Shown here piece after piece: positions 27,837 to 37,372 of a stretch of DNA of 45,994 nucleotides. Made by a program: the position numbers and the translations under genes. The first letter of the stretch is position 1. Each line of letters opens with the position of its first letter. The stretch spans positions 1 through 45,994 of the forward strand of contig CANNCP010000015.1 in assembly GCA_947503145.1 (NCBI GenBank), in the 5' to 3' direction. The stretch comes from an uncultured Roseovarius sp. GTDB taxonomy: Bacteria; Pseudomonadota; Alphaproteobacteria; Rhodobacterales; Rhodobacteraceae. The notes below the pieces were generated by a model. That model was not told where the DNA came from. It did no database searches and saw nothing but the letters and a program-made list of their open reading frames with translations.

Positions 27837-28456
27837 TCAGGCACTCCGGCACGCGCGATACGCAAGGCCATCCAGTCCGGGCCTGTATCACGCGGAGCTT
27901 CGGGCCTGCACAACTCGGCCAGCGAGCAGGCATTGCAGCGCCGGGGCTCGAAAACCGGCGCTGGCAGCGTGCCGGTATCAATTGATCTACGAGCGTCGCT
28001 GGCGACTTTCAGGGTCGCCGCTCGCAGGTCATCATCCATGGCGATGATCTTGCGACGACGGGTCTTGCCGTAAAATAGGGCACCTTCGGGGATAGATTGG
28101 CGGGTCATCTCTTCCAGGCACAGTGCCTGAGCACAAAGTTGCACCTCGTCTGCGCGATGTGCTTTGGGACGACCGCGTTTATATTCGACGGGATAGGGGG
28201 CGTGCCCGTGCATTTCAACCACATCAGCGACACCATGTAATCCATGCAGTTGTGACGCGACCTGCGCCGAGCGCAAGATCCGTATGCCATCGCGGCTTTC
28301 GGGACGGCCATCATCTGCGCGCTCGTGCAGAACGCGACCTTCGGCGGTTAACCGATTCTCGGCCCAGACCCTTTCAATGTGGATCAGCGCGCATTGACGA
28401 GGGCAAAATAGCCAATGCTGCAAGGCCGAGATCGGCAAGCTGTCGGAGATAATCAA
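27833..28456 (-). CDS. cas4: CRISPR-associated exonuclease Cas4 (type I-C)
   Basis: A Cas4 nuclease that trims and orients prespacers. The TTG at 28,456 overlaps the cas7 stop (TTGA) and gives a 207-residue protein starting [22 protein letters not shown], like other type I-C Cas4 proteins. The longer frame to 28,543 would run deep inside cas7. The Fe-S cysteines are in LFCPRQC and in [12 protein letters not shown] near the end. The nuclease motif [12 protein letters not shown] is present. The non-ATG start is inferred from homology and overlap. Confidence 0.93.
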   Translation of the reverse strand: MIISDSLPISALQHWLFCPRQCALIHIERVWAENRLTAEGRVLHERADDGRPESRDGIRILRSAQVASQLHGLHGVADVVEMHGHAPYPVEYKRGRPKAHRADEVQLCAQALCLEEMTRQSIPEGALFYGKTRRRKIIAMDDDLRAATLKVASDARRSIDTGTLPAPVFEPRRCNACSLAELCRPEAPRDTGPDWMALRIARAGVPE

Positions 28457-29361
28457 AACGGCTCGAAGATTGAAACCCCGTCGGGCAGATCTGCGTCGTC
28501 CAGACGGATAGCATAATCTGTAAATGCGCGGGCCACCGGCCAATTGTGGGGGCGGTCGTCGCCGACAGGCGCGGTTTCGCCTTTATGGGCGCGGTGGATC
28601 GTGACACGCTCGAACAGCTTGTGTGCCTGTGCGTTGCCAAGAGCGCTGTCATGACGAAATGCGATCAGGCGCCGGGCGGCCATCATGCCGCGGGCGGCCG
28701 AGCGGTCATGCTCGAACATGTCGCGAAAACCGGCCCAGAGCAGTGTAAGATCATCCTCGGAAAATCCGGTGCGCCCAGCCAGATTGGCGTTGATGAAACC
28801 GTGCGCGCTGTAGAGCCCATAGGGCACCACATGCTTGCGACCCATAGTGCGCTCTTTCTCGGCGTCTTTTTCGTTGGTGACAGATGAGCGCGTGATCGAC
28901 ACCTCAAGCGGCATGATCGGCTCAGCAGATCTGGCGAAGGTCAGTTGCACAGGGCCACGCACCTGCCCGGCATTAACCTCGGTGGTCATCACCGCGCCGA
29001 AAGTGCGAATGTCCCAGAAATTCCGACACATCCAGTCGGTGATGCGTGCGGCATCCTCCTTTTTATCGGCTTGGCGCTTCTTTGCAGTGTTGGGCTTCAA
29101 CTCCTCGGCTTCATAGGCCAGGGCATGCTGGCGGTTAAGAACAGCACCGTCCTGCATGTAGATCGCATGGCCCGCATCGTCGCCTTTTGCAGCGGCAACA
29201 TAATTGCGCAGCTTGCGCTTGAGGCACACGTCTGTGACCAGTCCCTGCGAGGTTTCGGGGTCCATGCGTGGCAGGTTGCCAGCATCAGGATCGCCATTGG
29301 GATTGCCATTCTCGACATCAAAGAATAAAATAAAGTCATAGCGGTTGGTTAGGGCGGTCAT
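28453..29361 (-). CDS. cas7: Cascade backbone protein Cas7 (Csd2, type I-C)
   Basis: A 302-residue Cas7/Csd2. The N-terminus [23 protein letters not shown] is characteristic of the type I-C backbone, and the RAMP fold continues through [17 protein letters not shown]. Several copies coat the crRNA spacer in the surveillance complex. Its start overlaps the cas8c stop by four bases. A downstream overlap links it to cas4. Intact. Confidence 0.96.
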   Translation of the reverse strand: MTALTNRYDFILFFDVENGNPNGDPDAGNLPRMDPETSQGLVTDVCLKRKLRNYVAAAKGDDAGHAIYMQDGAVLNRQHALAYEAEELKPNTAKKRQADKKEDAARITDWMCRNFWDIRTFGAVMTTEVNAGQVRGPVQLTFARSAEPIMPLEVSITRSSVTNEKDAEKERTMGRKHVVPYGLYSAHGFINANLAGRTGFSEDDLTLLWAGFRDMFEHDRSAARGMMAARRLIAFRHDSALGNAQAHKLFERVTIHRAHKGETAPVGDDRPHNWPVARAFTDYAIRLDDADLPDGVSIFEPF

Positions 29362-31181
29362 GTGTCGGCTCCTTCTGTGTCGATGATCTCGGCAGCATCT
29401 TCGGCCTTGGCGTAAAAGGCAGATAGTTGATGATAGAACCCGACAAAAAAGCGCCCCTGATCTTCCAAGGGCAGCGATGCGGGAAGATCGCCGCCGCCCG
29501 GCAGCAGGGCCAGGATTGAGGCGACGGCCTTTTCAGCCTTGACGCCAGCGCCGGTCTTATGGCCACCCGCCTTGGCCAGGGCCGAGCGATTATGCTCATA
29601 CCCTTTCATCAAAACAGGAAAGATACGCGCGGGTGTGGCAGCCGCGCCGCCCATGTATTTGTCGCGGATGGTTGCACCCCGGTCTGCATAGCTGCGTTCA
29701 GCGTAAGTGAATGCGCCGAAAAGGCGGCCCAGCACATAAGCGGGATCATTCGATGTCTCGTCCAGGGCCATTGGCACCTCCATCTTGGTGTTGCGCGTCA
29801 GGACTGCGCGGATGATTGCGGCGCGGCGACCGTCAGAATAGCGATCGGGCGGTGTGCCTTCGACTCTGAGCCGTCCGATAATACCGCTGAGCAGCGTGCG
29901 TGGATAATCGATGCCGGTCAGGACCGACCGCATAACTGCCCCGCCCAGAAGAGGCGGAATATTCTCGGCTTTGCCAAGGGCTGCGACGTCGTAAAGCAGC
30001 CGCCAGACAGCAGGCGGGCGCGGGCTGCCGCCCTTGCTGACCCAAGGGCTCGGTTCGATGCGCAGTTCATCCCAGAAAGTGGCAATACGCGCGGCGAAAT
30101 CCTGCATCCGCCCCGGATGCCAGAATCGCACCGACAGGCGCGCGGCGTTTGGCGCGAGGCCCAGAACGAAAACGCGCGTTTCGGGATCATAGTCGGGCGC
30201 GTCCTGCCAGCGACCCTGTGCCACGGCTTCGATCTCGCGCTTCAGCTTACCCAAGGCGGTGTTGGTATCCTCGGTTGCAGGCGCCAGCGCAGAGCCAAAG
30301 AGCGCCGTAGCCATATCGGCCTGCCCGGCGCTGGCCGCCTCGACCCAGAAAACCACGGTCGCATCGCCAACGCGGAGGTTGTGCCCAGAGTTTTTGGCTA
30401 AAAGCGCGTTAAGCGCAGTGCCATAGGCGAATGCCGCCTGCTGCGACACCGGGGCGTTGTCGCCTTGTTTCTTGCCGTGAGATTCATAAGCGAGCTCGTT
30501 GAACGAAACCAGCGATGCACCAGCGCTTTGTGCGCCCATCACGCCCTTGATCGACGGGTGAAGGCGCGCGACGGGGGCCAGATCTCCAGTGACCAGACAC
30601 ATATCGTTGCCCGCATCGTCAGACGATAAAAGCGCAGAGGCTTCGGGAAGATCGTGCAGAAACGATGCTTCTCCGTCCAGCCGAAAGACGAGGTTCTCGT
30701 CCAGAAGGGCAGCAGGATAACCACGTGCGGCAAACTCTTCAGGTGCCCAGGTTTCGAGAAACCCCCGCAGTGCGAGTAGGCCGGGCGCTGTGGTGCCTTC
30801 GAGGAGCTCCAAGTGATGCCGAACGAACCCCGCCTGTTCGTCAGCTGTCCGTCGCCCCTGCCCGGCAACCGGATCGCCCATCTCGTCCGTTAATGGCTTA
30901 CCACCGTCACCTACCGCAGCAACGATACCCAGAACATAGGCGCTCTTATCCCAGAAATGGTTAGGTTTGATGCCCGCAGTCCGCTTGACCGCCGCCGGAA
31001 CGGCCATCATGCGTGGCTGCATCTTTCCTTTGACGTCCGGCGCGCCTAACAAGTTCATTTCGACCACAGTGCCGTCGGGTGCCAACACGATCTCCCCGCC
31101 AATCTTTTCGGTCGAGAAACCGGGGCGGGGCAGATCGTCCCGCCGAGCGTAGAGCGCTGCCAGCTCCGCCAGAATGGTCAC
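29358..31181 (-). CDS. cas8c: Cascade large subunit Cas8c (Csd1)
   Basis: A 607-residue Csd1/Cas8c, the type I-C signature subunit that reads the PAM and, through an internal translation product (Cas11c in this subtype), contributes small subunits. N-terminal landmarks are [20 protein letters not shown] and the segment [29 protein letters not shown] lies near the end. It overlaps cas5 and cas7 by four bases each. The internal start for Cas11c was not located with confidence. Normal length. Confidence 0.95.
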   Translation of the reverse strand: MTILAELAALYARRDDLPRPGFSTEKIGGEIVLAPDGTVVEMNLLGAPDVKGKMQPRMMAVPAAVKRTAGIKPNHFWDKSAYVLGIVAAVGDGGKPLTDEMGDPVAGQGRRTADEQAGFVRHHLELLEGTTAPGLLALRGFLETWAPEEFAARGYPAALLDENLVFRLDGEASFLHDLPEASALLSSDDAGNDMCLVTGDLAPVARLHPSIKGVMGAQSAGASLVSFNELAYESHGKKQGDNAPVSQQAAFAYGTALNALLAKNSGHNLRVGDATVVFWVEAASAGQADMATALFGSALAPATEDTNTALGKLKREIEAVAQGRWQDAPDYDPETRVFVLGLAPNAARLSVRFWHPGRMQDFAARIATFWDELRIEPSPWVSKGGSPRPPAVWRLLYDVAALGKAENIPPLLGGAVMRSVLTGIDYPRTLLSGIIGRLRVEGTPPDRYSDGRRAAIIRAVLTRNTKMEVPMALDETSNDPAYVLGRLFGAFTYAERSYADRGATIRDKYMGGAAATPARIFPVLMKGYEHNRSALAKAGGHKTGAGVKAEKAVASILALLPGGGDLPASLPLEDQGRFFVGFYHQLSAFYAKAEDAAEIIDTEGADT

Positions 31182-31846
31182 GATGCCAGTCCTTTTTGCC
31201 TGGCCTCGGCCACGTCGATCATCCCGTCCTTCATCACCGCATGAAAAAAGGTCGAGCGACGCCCGGCATCGTAGTCAATATCGTGCAACATCCAGCCCAG
31301 ATCGCGGTTTCGCGCATCCTCGGGGATCAACGTTGCGGGAAAATCCTCGGTCAGTTCGAAATCTGCCGCAAATTCGCGCACACCCAGACAGGGGCGATGA
31401 AAGCACTGGCCCTTCGCGGCACGGCGCATGAACATTTCGCGATGCTTGCCGGGATTGTCGCCCGGACCGGCCTTTGATGTCATTTCGAAATGCGCCTCGA
31501 TACCATAAGCTACATCGCGCAGCGCCAGCATGGCGCGCTGCTGGCGCTCGGCAGTGACGTCGATGCCCAAATTTGACAGATCACCGGCCCTTGCCGCTGC
31601 TCGGGCATTGCGGTCGCTGACCTTCGCGCCCACTTCGTTGCGGCGAATGTTTTCGAACCGGATCGGTTTCAGCACATGGATGCGGTCAATCACCCAGCGG
31701 ATCGAGGGCTTCCAGTGGATGGCTTCTAGAATACCACGCGCGGCCGATGGGGTTATTACATCGTAGCTGACACGCTCGACTTTCATTTCGGGTCGGGTAA
31801 AGCAGGCGTTTTTGCCCCAGATAAGTAGTTTGATACCGTAGTTCAT
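31178..31846 (-). CDS. cas5c: pre-crRNA endoribonuclease Cas5c (type I-C)
   Basis: A 222-residue Cas5 of the type I-C kind, which replaces Cas6: it cuts the repeat to release crRNAs and stays on the handle. The N-terminus shows the RAMP strand IKLLIWGKNACFTRPEMKVERVSYDVITPSAARGI in shorter blocks, and the middle has LRDVAYGIEAHF. The C-terminus has the DIDYDAGRRSTFFHAVM segment. It starts 75 bases downstream of the cas3 stop and overlaps cas8c by four bases. Confidence 0.95.
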   Translation of the reverse strand: MNYGIKLLIWGKNACFTRPEMKVERVSYDVITPSAARGILEAIHWKPSIRWVIDRIHVLKPIRFENIRRNEVGAKVSDRNARAAARAGDLSNLGIDVTAERQQRAMLALRDVAYGIEAHFEMTSKAGPGDNPGKHREMFMRRAAKGQCFHRPCLGVREFAADFELTEDFPATLIPEDARNRDLGWMLHDIDYDAGRRSTFFHAVMKDGMIDVAEARQKGLAS

Positions 31847-31920
31847 TCCCTCATATGAGCGGATAATAGCTCATGAGGGAAGGATTATCTTTCCGCATCA
31901 CTTTAGAAGATCTTTTCTTT

Positions 31921-34131
31921 TCACCAGATCCAATCACCTTCGTCAATTTTATCCATCCGCATTCCGGCGCGTTCGTCGTAAAGATTACCGTGATCAAGCA
32001 AGAGAAATTCTCGCCCGAATAGATCCTCCCGCCAGAGGCTTGCCGCACGGTTGATCTCTAACTCCCGCCGCAGGCCGTGCGGCACGTTTACGATATAGGG
32101 TTGGAGCGCGCGCGCTATGCCGCCCGTGCCCTCGCGCCATTCGAGGCTCTTCAACAAATTGTCTGGAATGCCCCAACGACCGCCCCGGATGATCACCGGC
32201 GCCTGGGCGTCGTCAATCATGCGAAAGGCCCGCGCGATGGCATCGAAGCGAATGTTCAGGTCGTTCCCAGTCGCGGCAATCTCCTTCAGGATGCCGACTG
32301 TGACCACGCCGCGTTCGCTACTGACTGTAGCGGCATCCAGCGCCTCGGGGCCAACCTGCCACAGATAACGGCGGAAATACTCGGCAATCGCAACCTCCGA
32401 CAAAGGATCGTCGGAATGTGCGGCGATTATCTTTTTCGTAATCTCGGCCCTCGCGCGGATTTCTTCGGGTGCCTTGGCATCGTCGCCCATTGGGGTGAAG
32501 ACCAGAACTTCGCCCAAGGTCGTAAGTTTGCCCTCACGGTTACAGCGGCCCGCCGCCTGCGCCACGGAATCCAGCCCGGTTGCCGCCCGCATGACGAGCG
32601 GAAAATCAATATCTACGCCAGCTTCGACCAAGGATGTAGAAATCAACCGAGTGGGCGCTCCATCTCTCAGATTCTCGCGCACCTGCGCCAAGACATTGCG
32701 CCGATGCATCGGAGTCATCATCGTGCTCAAATGCGCACTGCCGGGCAAGTCCGCCACGCGCGCAAACAGCACACGCGCGTGACGCCGATTGCCAACGATT
32801 GTTAGAACCTGCGATGCTGCTTCAATCCGTTTTGTCAGCGCATCATCGCCCATCTCTCCGACATCCGTTACGCGCACACGTTTCAGTGCGCGGTAGAGAG
32901 CAGGCGGATCGGGAGCCAGTTCACGGACGCCGCTGAGCGCCTCGGGAGCATCCAGCCCTGCTTCGCGCGTGACTACTGGCTGCGTCGCCGTGGAAAGAAC
33001 CACAGACGCACCATAATACGCGGTTAACTCCCGGATCGCAGCAAGGCAAGGGCGTAGTAGGTGACGCGGCATCGTCTGCGCCTCGTCTATAACGATGACA
33101 GAGCGCGCCAAATTGTGAAGCTTGGCACAGCGGCGTTTCCGCGCAGCAAACAGGCTTTCAAAGAACTGCACGGCGGTGGTGACTATGATCGGCGCATCCC
33201 AATTGCGCGTAACCCGGCGCAGTCGTTGCTGCGCCTCGTCTTCGGTGACATTCTCCCAGTCAAAACTGGAGTGATGCTCGACCACCGCTTCGGGCTCCAA
33301 GATACGAGAGAAAACATCGGCTGTCTGCTCGACGATGGATGTGAAGGGGATGACGTGGATGATCCGCTCCATTCCGTGCACCAGCGCGTGATCCAGAGAG
33401 AACCCAAGGGAGGCCAATGTCTTGCCACCGCCTGTAGGCACCGTCATCGAAAATAGGCCCGGTGTGAGGGTGGCACGCTTCCGGGCTGTCGCGAGTATTT
33501 CTGTCCGCAATGTGTTTACCGGCCCTTCTGCGCCATCAAATCCCGCCATATGCTCGTCGAAGGCCGCCTTATGGGCTTCGGTCACGGTATGGGGCGCTCT
33601 GGTGACGGAATTACCGGTCAGTCCATCATAAAAAGCGGCCGTTTCCAATTCGTCGGCATCAATGAGACAGGAAAAAAGCATCCTCACGGCGAACTGGACC
33701 GAAAACGGCGACGGTGCGCCCAGCAGCGGGCCAAAGGGTGCGATTTCAGCAGGAAGGGTTAGCCACTCTGGCAGCTGGATATCCTGCGTCGCGGCAAGCC
33801 GCGGATGCAGATCGGCGATGTCGGGCAGGCCGGAGTGATGGCCGGCAACACAAGCACCTAACAGCAAGCCCAGTCCTCCGTAGTGGCTTTGCAAAAGGCG
33901 GGCGCCCTCGCCGCTGTGAGGCTCATTGTTGGCTTCGCCGCGAAGTTTCGCCTGAAAGCGGGGTTTAATTTTGCCCAGATCATGAATCATACCTAACAAG
34001 CAGGCAATCTCTTGACCCTCAAATCCGGCAGCGAAGGTGCTCGCCCGCAGCGCAACCGCTTGTGCGTGCTCTTCAAGAAGTTCCCATTCGCTCTCGGAAC
34101 GGTCAGGGACACTATGTGCGTATTTGATCAA
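31921..34131 (-). CDS. cas3: CRISPR-associated nuclease/helicase Cas3
   Basis: A 736-residue Cas3. The N-terminal HD nuclease has H22, H50-D51 in MIHDLGKIKPRF and later AGHHSG. The helicase part has MTVPTGGGKTLASLG near residue 250, DEAQTMPRH, LSTATQP, and VEAGVDIDFP with the QAAGRCNREG arginine motif. It unwinds and degrades target DNA recruited by the Cas5-Cas7-Cas8 complex. It starts with TTG at 34,131, supported by GAGGTG five bases upstream; the first in-frame ATG would remove part of the HD domain. It is the first gene of the cas operon, so the promoter lies in 34,132-34,400. Confidence 0.96.
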   Translation of the reverse strand: MIKYAHSVPDRSESEWELLEEHAQAVALRASTFAAGFEGQEIACLLGMIHDLGKIKPRFQAKLRGEANNEPHSGEGARLLQSHYGGLGLLLGACVAGHHSGLPDIADLHPRLAATQDIQLPEWLTLPAEIAPFGPLLGAPSPFSVQFAVRMLFSCLIDADELETAAFYDGLTGNSVTRAPHTVTEAHKAAFDEHMAGFDGAEGPVNTLRTEILATARKRATLTPGLFSMTVPTGGGKTLASLGFSLDHALVHGMERIIHVIPFTSIVEQTADVFSRILEPEAVVEHHSSFDWENVTEDEAQQRLRRVTRNWDAPIIVTTAVQFFESLFAARKRRCAKLHNLARSVIVIDEAQTMPRHLLRPCLAAIRELTAYYGASVVLSTATQPVVTREAGLDAPEALSGVRELAPDPPALYRALKRVRVTDVGEMGDDALTKRIEAASQVLTIVGNRRHARVLFARVADLPGSAHLSTMMTPMHRRNVLAQVRENLRDGAPTRLISTSLVEAGVDIDFPLVMRAATGLDSVAQAAGRCNREGKLTTLGEVLVFTPMGDDAKAPEEIRARAEITKKIIAAHSDDPLSEVAIAEYFRRYLWQVGPEALDAATVSSERGVVTVGILKEIAATGNDLNIRFDAIARAFRMIDDAQAPVIIRGGRWGIPDNLLKSLEWREGTGGIARALQPYIVNVPHGLRRELEINRAASLWREDLFGREFLLLDHGNLYDERAGMRMDKIDEGDWIW

Positions 34132-34684
34132 GCTTCACCTCACAACGACTGACTACTCGAACTCTAACTGGCGTGCTAATGAGTAAGCAACGATGGAAGG
34201 TTTTCGTGAGGACGAGAATCGGACAATCGAATGATGGCGCCTTCTTGCATGTGGCATGGGTAGTTAAAGCATCCGGTTCGAAAGCTGAATTGCGGGGTTT
34301 CCTTTGATTTTATCCTGTGATTCATCCTGATTGGGGGGGTGGATCGTGTCACCATCTTTGCCGGATGATGGCGACTAATCAAATGAGCACGCGCTTGTCA
34401 TCGACGCGCGACCTGACATTGGCCTTAAGAAAAATATCGAGTCGCGCGATCCGCGTTTGGCTCAGCCGGAAATGATCACTCATTTTATTGCTCCAGCTCG
34501 GATCAAAGAATGAGAGTTTCACGGCAAACGCAATGAACCTGGCCACATACTCAATTCTTGGCAAGAAAATCAACGATGTGGGAAGACTGCCATGGTATTT
34601 TGCCTCACACAGGGCTTCACAAAACTTCACGCGCTTTTCTGCTTCTTTTGATTGTTGCAGAGGTTCGGTCAAGGTCAATGCGGC
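34132..34684. other. cas operon upstream region up to the second att copy
   Basis: About 550 bases between cas3 and the att-like copy. It must hold the leftward cas promoter, but I see no confident -35/-10 pair. The DNA is less GC-rich than the flanking genes. One leftward frame (34,379-34,789) partly covers it and is listed separately. Confidence 0.4.
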
Positions 34685-34744
34685 CTCCCGCAACCAGAAT
34701 AACCGACTTAGCCCGTGCAACATGCGCGGGTTTTGTCGTTTCAT
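34379..34744 (-). CDS. Hypothetical protein crossing the att copy
   Basis: A leftward frame of up to 122 residues from the ATG at 34,744. Its first 25 codons are the antisense of the att copy and terminator hairpin (MKRQNPRM... WLREAALTL). The rest reads EAEKRVKFCEALCEAKYHGS and looks protein-like but is not recognised. It may be a real gene fused to, or truncated at, the integration junction, or a chance frame. No good ribosome binding site is seen. Confidence 0.3.
   Translation of the reverse strand: MKRQNPRMLHGLSRLFWLREAALTLTEPLQQSKEAEKRVKFCEALCEAKYHGSLPTSLIFLPRIEYVARFIAFAVKLSFFDPSWSNKMSDHFRLSQTRIARLDIFLKANVRSRVDDKRVLI
34685..34740 (+). other. Second att copy with terminator-like hairpin
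   Basis: CTCCCGCAACCA at 34,685-34,696 followed by TAACCGAC, GCCCGTGCAA and TGCGCGGGTTT blocks in the same order and spacing as at 66-114. The 7-bp stem (34,712-34,718 with 34,724-34,730) is unchanged and followed by TTTT, while the loop and linkers differ. No tRNA body precedes it. This is the expected right junction of an element integrated at the tRNA-fMet 3' end. Confidence 0.7.
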
Positions 34745-34777
34745 ACCATGATCGCTCCAAAGCGATTTGTCGTGAAA

Positions 34778-34795
34778 CTGTAACAACACTCTTAC
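34778..34795 (+). promoter_or_regulatory. Pho box upstream of pstS
   Basis: Two 7-bp half sites, CTGTAAC and CTCTTAC, separated by AACA: the 11-bp period of PhoB direct repeats (consensus CTGTCAT-N4-CTGTCAT). It lies 73 bases before the pstS start. Predicts induction by PhoB under phosphate limitation. Confidence 0.75.
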
Positions 34796-34867
34796 ACCAG
34801 CATCATAAACCCCGCGTATCCGACCACCATGGTCGTGACAGCGACCGATGCAAATCTAGGAGCCATT

Positions 34868-35914
34868 ATGCCTTACCTGAAATCGACCGCTTCTGTCTGT
34901 GCGATTGTCGCCATCTCCACAACAGCCGCCGTCGCGCAAAGCCGCGATTCAATCCGCATCGTCGGGTCTTCGACCGTGTTTCCGTATACCCAGGCGGTGG
35001 CTGAGCAGTTCGCGAACAACACCGGCGCGCCGTCGCCCATCGTCGAATCCACCGGCACGGGCGGCGGCATGCAGATATTCTGCGGTGGCATCGGCGAAGC
35101 GCATGCCGATGTCACTGGAGCTTCGCGAGCCATGAAAGAATCTGAATACAACCTGTGCCGCGAAAACGGCGTCACTGACATCACCGAGGCGCTGATCGGC
35201 TTTGACGGGTTGTCGCTGGCGATCTCACGCGCGAACGACACCGACTGGAACCTGACGTTGGGCGAGATCTACCTGGCGCTTGGCGCGCAGGTTCCCGTGA
35301 ATGGCGTCTGGATCAATAACCCCTATACTAAGTGGTCGGAAATCAACCCCGACCTGCCCGACACCGCCATTTTGGCTTATGGCCCGCCGCCCACATCCGG
35401 CACGCGCGACGCCTTTGTCGAGCTCGCGATGCATGCGGGCTGCGAAGAGCTGGACTACGTCGCCAACGGCGATTTCGACGGTGACTGGGTCGAAGAAAAC
35501 TGCTCGCGCATGCGCACCGATGGTCCCTTTGTCGAGGCGGGCGAGAACGACAACCTGATCGTTCAGCGGGTCGAGGCCGACTCGAACGCTATGGGCATCT
35601 TCGGCTACTCGTTCCTCTACGAGAACATGGACAAGCTGAAGGGCGTGATGATCGAAGGCGTCGAGCCGTCGATCGAGACCATCGCCGACAAATCCTACCC
35701 CATTTCTCGTCCGCTTTATTTCTACATCAAGAACGCGCATCGCGGAGTGATCCCCAACCTCGATGCTTTCATCGAGGAATACATGTCGAAGGACGCGCTG
35801 GCATCGGGTGGCTACCTGTCCGAGCGAGGTCTCGTGCCGCTGGCCGAGGACCGCATGCAGACCCTGCAGGACAACGTTCTGAACAGCCTTTCGATGGAAG
35901 CCCCCGCAGGCTGA
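34868..35914 (+). CDS. pstS: Phosphate ABC transporter substrate-binding protein
   Basis: A 348-residue periplasmic phosphate-binding protein. The signal peptide MPYLKSTASVCAIVAISTTA ends in AVA before QSRDSIRI. Binding landmarks are IVGSSTVFPYTQ, ESTGTGGGM, DVTGASRAM and PPPTSGTRDAF. The start at 34,868 has AGGAG six bases upstream; an ATG 13 codons earlier would spoil the signal peptide. Preceded by a Pho box and followed by a strong hairpin before pstC. It captures phosphate, and possibly arsenate with lower affinity, for PstCAB. Confidence 0.95.
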   Translation: MPYLKSTASVCAIVAISTTAAVAQSRDSIRIVGSSTVFPYTQAVAEQFANNTGAPSPIVESTGTGGGMQIFCGGIGEAHADVTGASRAMKESEYNLCRENGVTDITEALIGFDGLSLAISRANDTDWNLTLGEIYLALGAQVPVNGVWINNPYTKWSEINPDLPDTAILAYGPPPTSGTRDAFVELAMHAGCEELDYVANGDFDGDWVEENCSRMRTDGPFVEAGENDNLIVQRVEADSNAMGIFGYSFLYENMDKLKGVMIEGVEPSIETIADKSYPISRPLYFYIKNAHRGVIPNLDAFIEEYMSKDALASGGYLSERGLVPLAEDRMQTLQDNVLNSLSMEAPAG

Positions 35915-35932
35915 ACCCTTGCCATGATCCTG

Positions 35933-35958
35933 CCCGGGCCGGTTGGATCCGGCCTGGG
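35933..35958 (+). terminator. Intercistronic hairpin between pstS and pstC
   Basis: A 10-bp stem, CCCGGGCCGG (35,933-35,942) with CCGGCCTGGG (35,949-35,958), one wobble, around a 6-nt loop. No long T run follows, so it more likely stabilises or partly terminates the transcript, giving more PstS than permease. This is a common arrangement for binding-protein-dependent transporters. Confidence 0.65.
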
Positions 35959-35984
35959 TGCTGCACTTTGAGCAGGTGAATCCG

Positions 35985-37361
35985 ATGACGACCTTGGCTT
36001 TTGCTATTCTACTTATGGCCAGTCTGGCAGGTTACGCGCTGAACCGGCGCGCCGCGACAGGCATCCGCGATGGCGGTGCAAGGCTGCATTCTGTCTCGAA
36101 TTATCACGGCCTTTACGCGCTGCTGTTGATGCTGGTGCCGGTGATCGTCGTGATCCTGATCTGGCTGGTGCTGCAAGGGCCAGTCGTAAACGCGATGGTG
36201 ATGTCGGCGCTGCCCGCAGGCACGATGGACGGGCTGGATACCGGCCAGGTCGATCTGATCCTCGCCGAAATCCGATCGATCTCAGGCGGTCGTATCTTTG
36301 GCAAACCCGACCCGTGGAAACTGGCTGCCGCCGAGCATCTGGCCGATCTGCGCCAACTGGCCGCGCTAAGCCTCGTGCTGCTGACCGCGCTCTTGTGCCT
36401 CGCCATCATGTGTTTCGCCCGTCAGAAGGTAACCGCCGAGTTCCGTGCGCGGCAAGCGGTCGAGCGCATCATCTCGGGCCTGATGATCTTCTGCTCGGTC
36501 GTTGCCATCTTTACCACTGTGGGCATCGTCACCTCGCTGGCCTTCGAGACCTATGAATTCCTGCGCCTCGTGCCGCTGTCCGAGTTCCTCTTTGGTCTCA
36601 ACTGGGAGCCGCAGATCCCGATTCGCGCCGATCAGATCGCTGCTGCCGGTGCGTTTGGCTGGATCCCGGTGATCCTCGGCACGATCGTCATCACCCTCGT
36701 CGCCATTGTCATCGCCGTGCCGATTGGCCTGCTGTCGGCCATTTACCTTTTCGAGTTCGCGCCAAAACGTATTCGCGCGGTGGCCAAGCCGCTGTTGGAG
36801 ATCCTCGCGGGGGTGCCGACTGTCGTTTATGGCTTCTTCGCCATCCTCGTCGTTGCGCCCGCGATCCGCAGTTTCGGCGCGTCGATGGGGATTTCTGTCG
36901 CGCCCAACACCGCGTTGGCGGCGGGCAGTGTGATGGGGATCATGCTGGTCCCGTTTATCTCGTCTTTCGCCGATGACGCGCTGTCGGCAGTGCCGCGCGC
37001 GATGCGCGACGGCGCGCTGGCCCTTGGCGCCACCCGCGCCGAAATGGTGCTGAACGTTCTCTTTCCGGCGGCGATCCCCGGTATCGTCGGCGGCGCCCTA
37101 CTGGCGGTCAGCCGGGCCATTGGCGAGACCATGATCGTTGTGATGGCGGCGGGTCTGATGGCCAATCTCACGCTGAATCCGCTGGAAAGCGTCACCACTG
37201 TTACCGTGCAGATCGTCACGCTGCTGATCGGCGATACCTCGTTCGACAACCCCAAGACGCTGGCCGCCTTCGCGCTGGGGATGATGCTGTTCCTCGTCAC
37301 ACTTGTCATCAATATCTTCGCGCTCCGGATCGTCCGAAAATACCGCGAAGCCTACGATTGA
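35985..37361 (+). CDS. pstC: Phosphate ABC transporter permease PstC
   Basis: A 458-residue inner-membrane permease. It is longer than the usual 300-330 residues because of an N-terminal extension. Membrane segments lie near 1-20, 48-68, 130-150 and 180-200, followed by the conserved binding-protein-dependent permease domain (about 235-450). The EAA-type loop reads DDALSAVPRAMRDGALALGAT. The start at 35,985 has AGCAGGTG upstream. Long PstC/PstA pairs are familiar in alphaproteobacteria. Confidence 0.94.
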   Translation: MTTLAFAILLMASLAGYALNRRAATGIRDGGARLHSVSNYHGLYALLLMLVPVIVVILIWLVLQGPVVNAMVMSALPAGTMDGLDTGQVDLILAEIRSISGGRIFGKPDPWKLAAAEHLADLRQLAALSLVLLTALLCLAIMCFARQKVTAEFRARQAVERIISGLMIFCSVVAIFTTVGIVTSLAFETYEFLRLVPLSEFLFGLNWEPQIPIRADQIAAAGAFGWIPVILGTIVITLVAIVIAVPIGLLSAIYLFEFAPKRIRAVAKPLLEILAGVPTVVYGFFAILVVAPAIRSFGASMGISVAPNTALAAGSVMGIMLVPFISSFADDALSAVPRAMRDGALALGATRAEMVLNVLFPAAIPGIVGGALLAVSRAIGETMIVVMAAGLMANLTLNPLESVTTVTVQIVTLLIGDTSFDNPKTLAAFALGMMLFLVTLVINIFALRIVRKYREAYD

Positions 37362-37372
37362 GGCCTGATCCC

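Noticed and set aside
34640..34700. A second tRNA gene at the att copy
   Set aside because: Only the 3' acceptor strand is present; no D, anticodon or T arms precede it.
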